Source: Mucilaginibacter flavidus (GTDB lineage: Bacteria > Bacteroidota > Bacteroidia > Sphingobacteriales > Sphingobacteriaceae). From it: a stretch of 64,000 bases of DNA. The stretch is from assembly GCF_024055575.1 (NCBI RefSeq), contig NZ_JAMXOE010000001.1:806001-870000 (forward strand), in the 5' to 3' direction. This document shows, in pieces, positions 62,007 to 64,000 of this stretch; the stretch's first letter is position 1; every line of letters begins with the position of its first letter. Under the pieces are notes generated by a model that worked only from the letters and a program-made list of their open reading frames with translations, was not told the DNA's origin and did no database searches. The position numbers were made by a program, and so were the translations under genes.

Positions 62007-62987
62007 TCATATATCAGGTGTCAACACCTCGATCTTATCTTTTCCCGCTATTGCAATTTGTTTGGATTCCCTGTTAAATACAATTTGAGGATAATTTTCA
62101 ACGTGATGTATAATTGACGATTTCTGCTGCCCGCTGTCGATGTCCTCCATTTTATCAATTACCTCCCCGGTGTTGATATCGATAATTTTAGGGTATTTAA
62201 ATAAGTCCCACGCTAAATTTTCATTGATAGCAAACAGATTTCCGAATTCGGCATTAACTGTTACTGGTTTTGAAAATGCACTTTTTGTTAAGTCCCATAT
62301 TGCAATATGCTTTGGAGGCAGTACGTCCAAATTCTCTTCGTCTATTACTTCATCCGATGACCCAATGAGGACTTGGGTGCTATTGATAAAACTCGCAGTA
62401 CAAATTTCGACCCCTCTATCAGGATACGTTATTGCGACATCCAGTCGCTTCGGCTTGGCAAAGCAATCTTTGATGTTATAGACATTTACCACATCTAATG
62501 GATGCCATAACCAGCCCTTAGATAATAAAAATGAACTATCATTACTCACTTCTAACCTCGAATGAAATACGTCCTCTGGTTTTCTTTTAGAAGTATCTGT
62601 AACAATTTCTCCTGTTTCAGCATTTTCAAAATCCAATCGATTGTATGCCAGGGGGCAGTGAATGAGATAAGTAACGTCGAGTACTGTCACAAATGCTGCC
62701 GGGTATTCATATACATCAGCGCAGTAATATGACCTGTTAATTTCTCTCAGCAGTTCACCGTTTTTAAGCAAAAGCCCCTTGGTTCCCAATCTTTTGTAAA
62801 TGAATGCATATACGCCGTCAGCAGAAATGATTGCGGCATCACCGAATCCATATGTATCGTGTCCTAACTGCTTTGCCTTACTATCATCCAAAACATATTG
62901 TTTTCCGGCGTTTGCCCAATCAATTAATGTATTGTCGTACCAGGCAATGGTTTTTAAATAATTAGCGGTTATAGTTTTCCTATTCAT
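62007..62987 (-). CDS. Hypothetical beta-rich protein
   Basis: 326 residues, no signal peptide. Short repeated strand motifs suggest a beta-propeller: GFGDAAIISADGVYAFIYKR, FHSRLEVSNDSSFLLSKGWL, KHIAIWDLTKSAFSKPVTVN, KYPKIIDINTGEVIDKMEDI, PQIVFNRESKQIAIAGKDKI. I do not recognise a named family. It lies four bases after the M28 peptidase on the same strand, so they may be co-transcribed. Confidence 0.6.
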   Translation of the reverse strand: MNRKTITANYLKTIAWYDNTLIDWANAGKQYVLDDSKAKQLGHDTYGFGDAAIISADGVYAFIYKRLGTKGLLLKNGELLREINRSYYCADVYEYPAAFVTVLDVTYLIHCPLAYNRLDFENAETGEIVTDTSKRKPEDVFHSRLEVSNDSSFLLSKGWLWHPLDVVNVYNIKDCFAKPKRLDVAITYPDRGVEICTASFINSTQVLIGSSDEVIDEENLDVLPPKHIAIWDLTKSAFSKPVTVNAEFGNLFAINENLAWDLFKYPKIIDINTGEVIDKMEDIDSGQQKSSIIHHVENYPQIVFNRESKQIAIAGKDKIEVLTPDI

Positions 62988-62991
62988 ACTC

Positions 62992-64000
62992 TTATTTCAT
63001 CACCCCCGCATTAAAATCTACCAGCAATTTAAACAAATGGTTATACTCATTCAGCGGCAAGGTTTTGCTGATATCAAAAACATCGTGATAGGCTTTTATT
63101 CCGCCCATGGTGTACAGGTAAAATGCAGGCACACCTTTTTCGGTAAAGGGGTAATGGTCGCTGTTAGGTGCTTTACCGCGTGAGTATACTTTAACCAGGT
63201 AATGCCCGGTGGTATTGGCCTGTTTCATCAAGTCAAATTCCCTGGGGAATACGGTGGCATTTACCACGGTTATGCCTTCTTCACCTGTTCCCTCTAAATC
63301 AAGGTTTATTAAAAAGCGGATATGGGTTAACGGGATAAGGGGGTGTTCCGCAAAATACATCGAGCCCAGCAAACTGGCTTCCTCGCCCGAAAAACATATG
63401 AACGCCATGGAATAGCGCTGCGGGTGTGCCGCATAATATTTGGCCAAACTTAGCAACTGGCTCACTCCGCTGGCATTATCATTAGCACCGGGGAAATAAG
63501 TGTCGGCGCCCATACCTCCAAGGTGATCGTAATGTGCTGTTATTACCAAAAAAGAATCAGGTTTTGCTGTGCCGCGAACAAAGGCACAAACATTGCCGGT
63601 TTTAAATCCTGGTATAAATTTATTTTCTATGTCTGCGTTAACAGTAGCGGGCTGTTGAGTCAATGCCTTTTTATCCACCAATATACCCGTATAATCTGCT
63701 GCCTTTTGCTCAACCGACCATGTGAGTTTATCCTGCAATACCACTACAATGCGGTTATTGGGATTTACAAAGGATACGCTGTCACTTTTTACAAGATCGC
63801 CGCTGCCTTTTATACCTTTACTTTCGGGACTTACAATAAAATCGCGGCCAGGTTTTAGGTCGATGCCGTTGATGGCCACTTTCATTTTACCGGGAAAGGT
63901 ATTGGCATCGTAGCTAAAAGGCTGTACAAAATCTATTCCGTCAAGAGGCTTTAAACCGAAACTTTTAAACTCGTTGGTGATAAAGCTTGCTGCTTTGCCC
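62992..64000 (-). CDS. M28 family zinc peptidase, 5' end outside window
   Basis: The frame stays open to base 64000 (upstream residues include SFITNEFKSFGLKPLDGIDF), so the gene is cut at its 5' end; the Met at 63883-63885 is internal. All zinc ligands of an M28 aminopeptidase are visible: ITAHYDHLGG (His), FPGANDNASG (Asp), FSGEEASLLG (Glu pair), LINLDLEGTG (Asp) and APNSDHYPFTEKGVPAF (His). Over 336 residues are present. The N-terminal part resembles a PA-like insert. Predicted secreted aminopeptidase. Confidence 0.9.
   Translation of the reverse strand, partial: GKAASFITNEFKSFGLKPLDGIDFVQPFSYDANTFPGKMKVAINGIDLKPGRDFIVSPESKGIKGSGDLVKSDSVSFVNPNNRIVVVLQDKLTWSVEQKAADYTGILVDKKALTQQPATVNADIENKFIPGFKTGNVCAFVRGTAKPDSFLVITAHYDHLGGMGADTYFPGANDNASGVSQLLSLAKYYAAHPQRYSMAFICFSGEEASLLGSMYFAEHPLIPLTHIRFLINLDLEGTGEEGITVVNATVFPREFDLMKQANTTGHYLVKVYSRGKAPNSDHYPFTEKGVPAFYLYTMGGIKAYHDVFDISKTLPLNEYNHLFKLLVDFNAGVMK

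Overview
The window looks like chromosomal DNA of a Sphingobacteriaceae bacterium (Bacteroidota), most like Mucilaginibacter or Pedobacter. This rests on the protein families: OMP_b-brl_3 receptors, tandem FtsX/MacB permeases without an ATPase, a GldL-like membrane protein, GH30 and DUF885. It also rests on promoters of the TTG-N18-22-TAnnTTTG type seen upstream of rplC, rpsL, tRNA-Gln and a merR gene. Genus is inferred; no 16S gene is present.

Layout. 1-5.2 kb: the S10 operon on the minus strand (rplC-rplD-rplW-rplB-rpsS-rplV-rpsC-rplP-rpmC-rpsQ-rplN) with its own promoter before rplC. 13.6-17.3 kb: the str block rpsL-rpsG-fusA-rpsJ, also minus strand. In most bacteria rpsJ directly precedes rplC. 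Here they are about 8.5 kb apart, and the interval holds a PadR/membrane pair, an S24-like protein, a C45-type hydrolase, three toxin-antitoxin loci or remnants, a fungal-type prephenate dehydrogenase and several unknown genes. The 3' end of rpsJ plus its terminator is present twice as a 135-bp direct repeat around a small lipoprotein gene.

17.3-30 kb: accessory genes (DUF1801, a small His-rich lipoprotein, DUF885, M1 peptidase, ArsC-like, TonB-type outer-membrane protein) with many palindromic repeats. 30.3-33 kb: pth, L25, prs and tRNA-Gln, all minus strand. 33.5-37.1 kb: a TPR histidine kinase and a divergent LytTR regulator. 38-45 kb: acyltransferase, accA, a zeta-like toxin pair, GH30 and a lipoprotein carbonic anhydrase. 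45.2-58 kb: five consecutive FtsX/MacB permease genes, about 12.7 kb on the plus strand, ended by a strong terminator. 58-64 kb: small zinc proteins, pentapeptide protein, SGNH esterase, MerR-TipAS regulator, TlpA-like protein, an aminotransferase remnant and an M28 peptidase cut by the window edge.

The strongest unexplained signal is intergenic. Many spacers carry locus-specific, short-period (7-12 nt) word repeats, often as loose inverted pairs that abut start or stop codons. There are also several separate palindromic families: five copies of a hairpin with a TGTTAT-CCC-TACA core at 17.9-20.5 kb, CCCCTAAAGGGG elements, a 143-bp element with 23-bp perfect terminal inverted repeats, and GGGCGAATTGCATTCGCCC hairpins between the permeases. 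No CRISPR array, rRNA gene, complete insertion sequence or prophage was seen.
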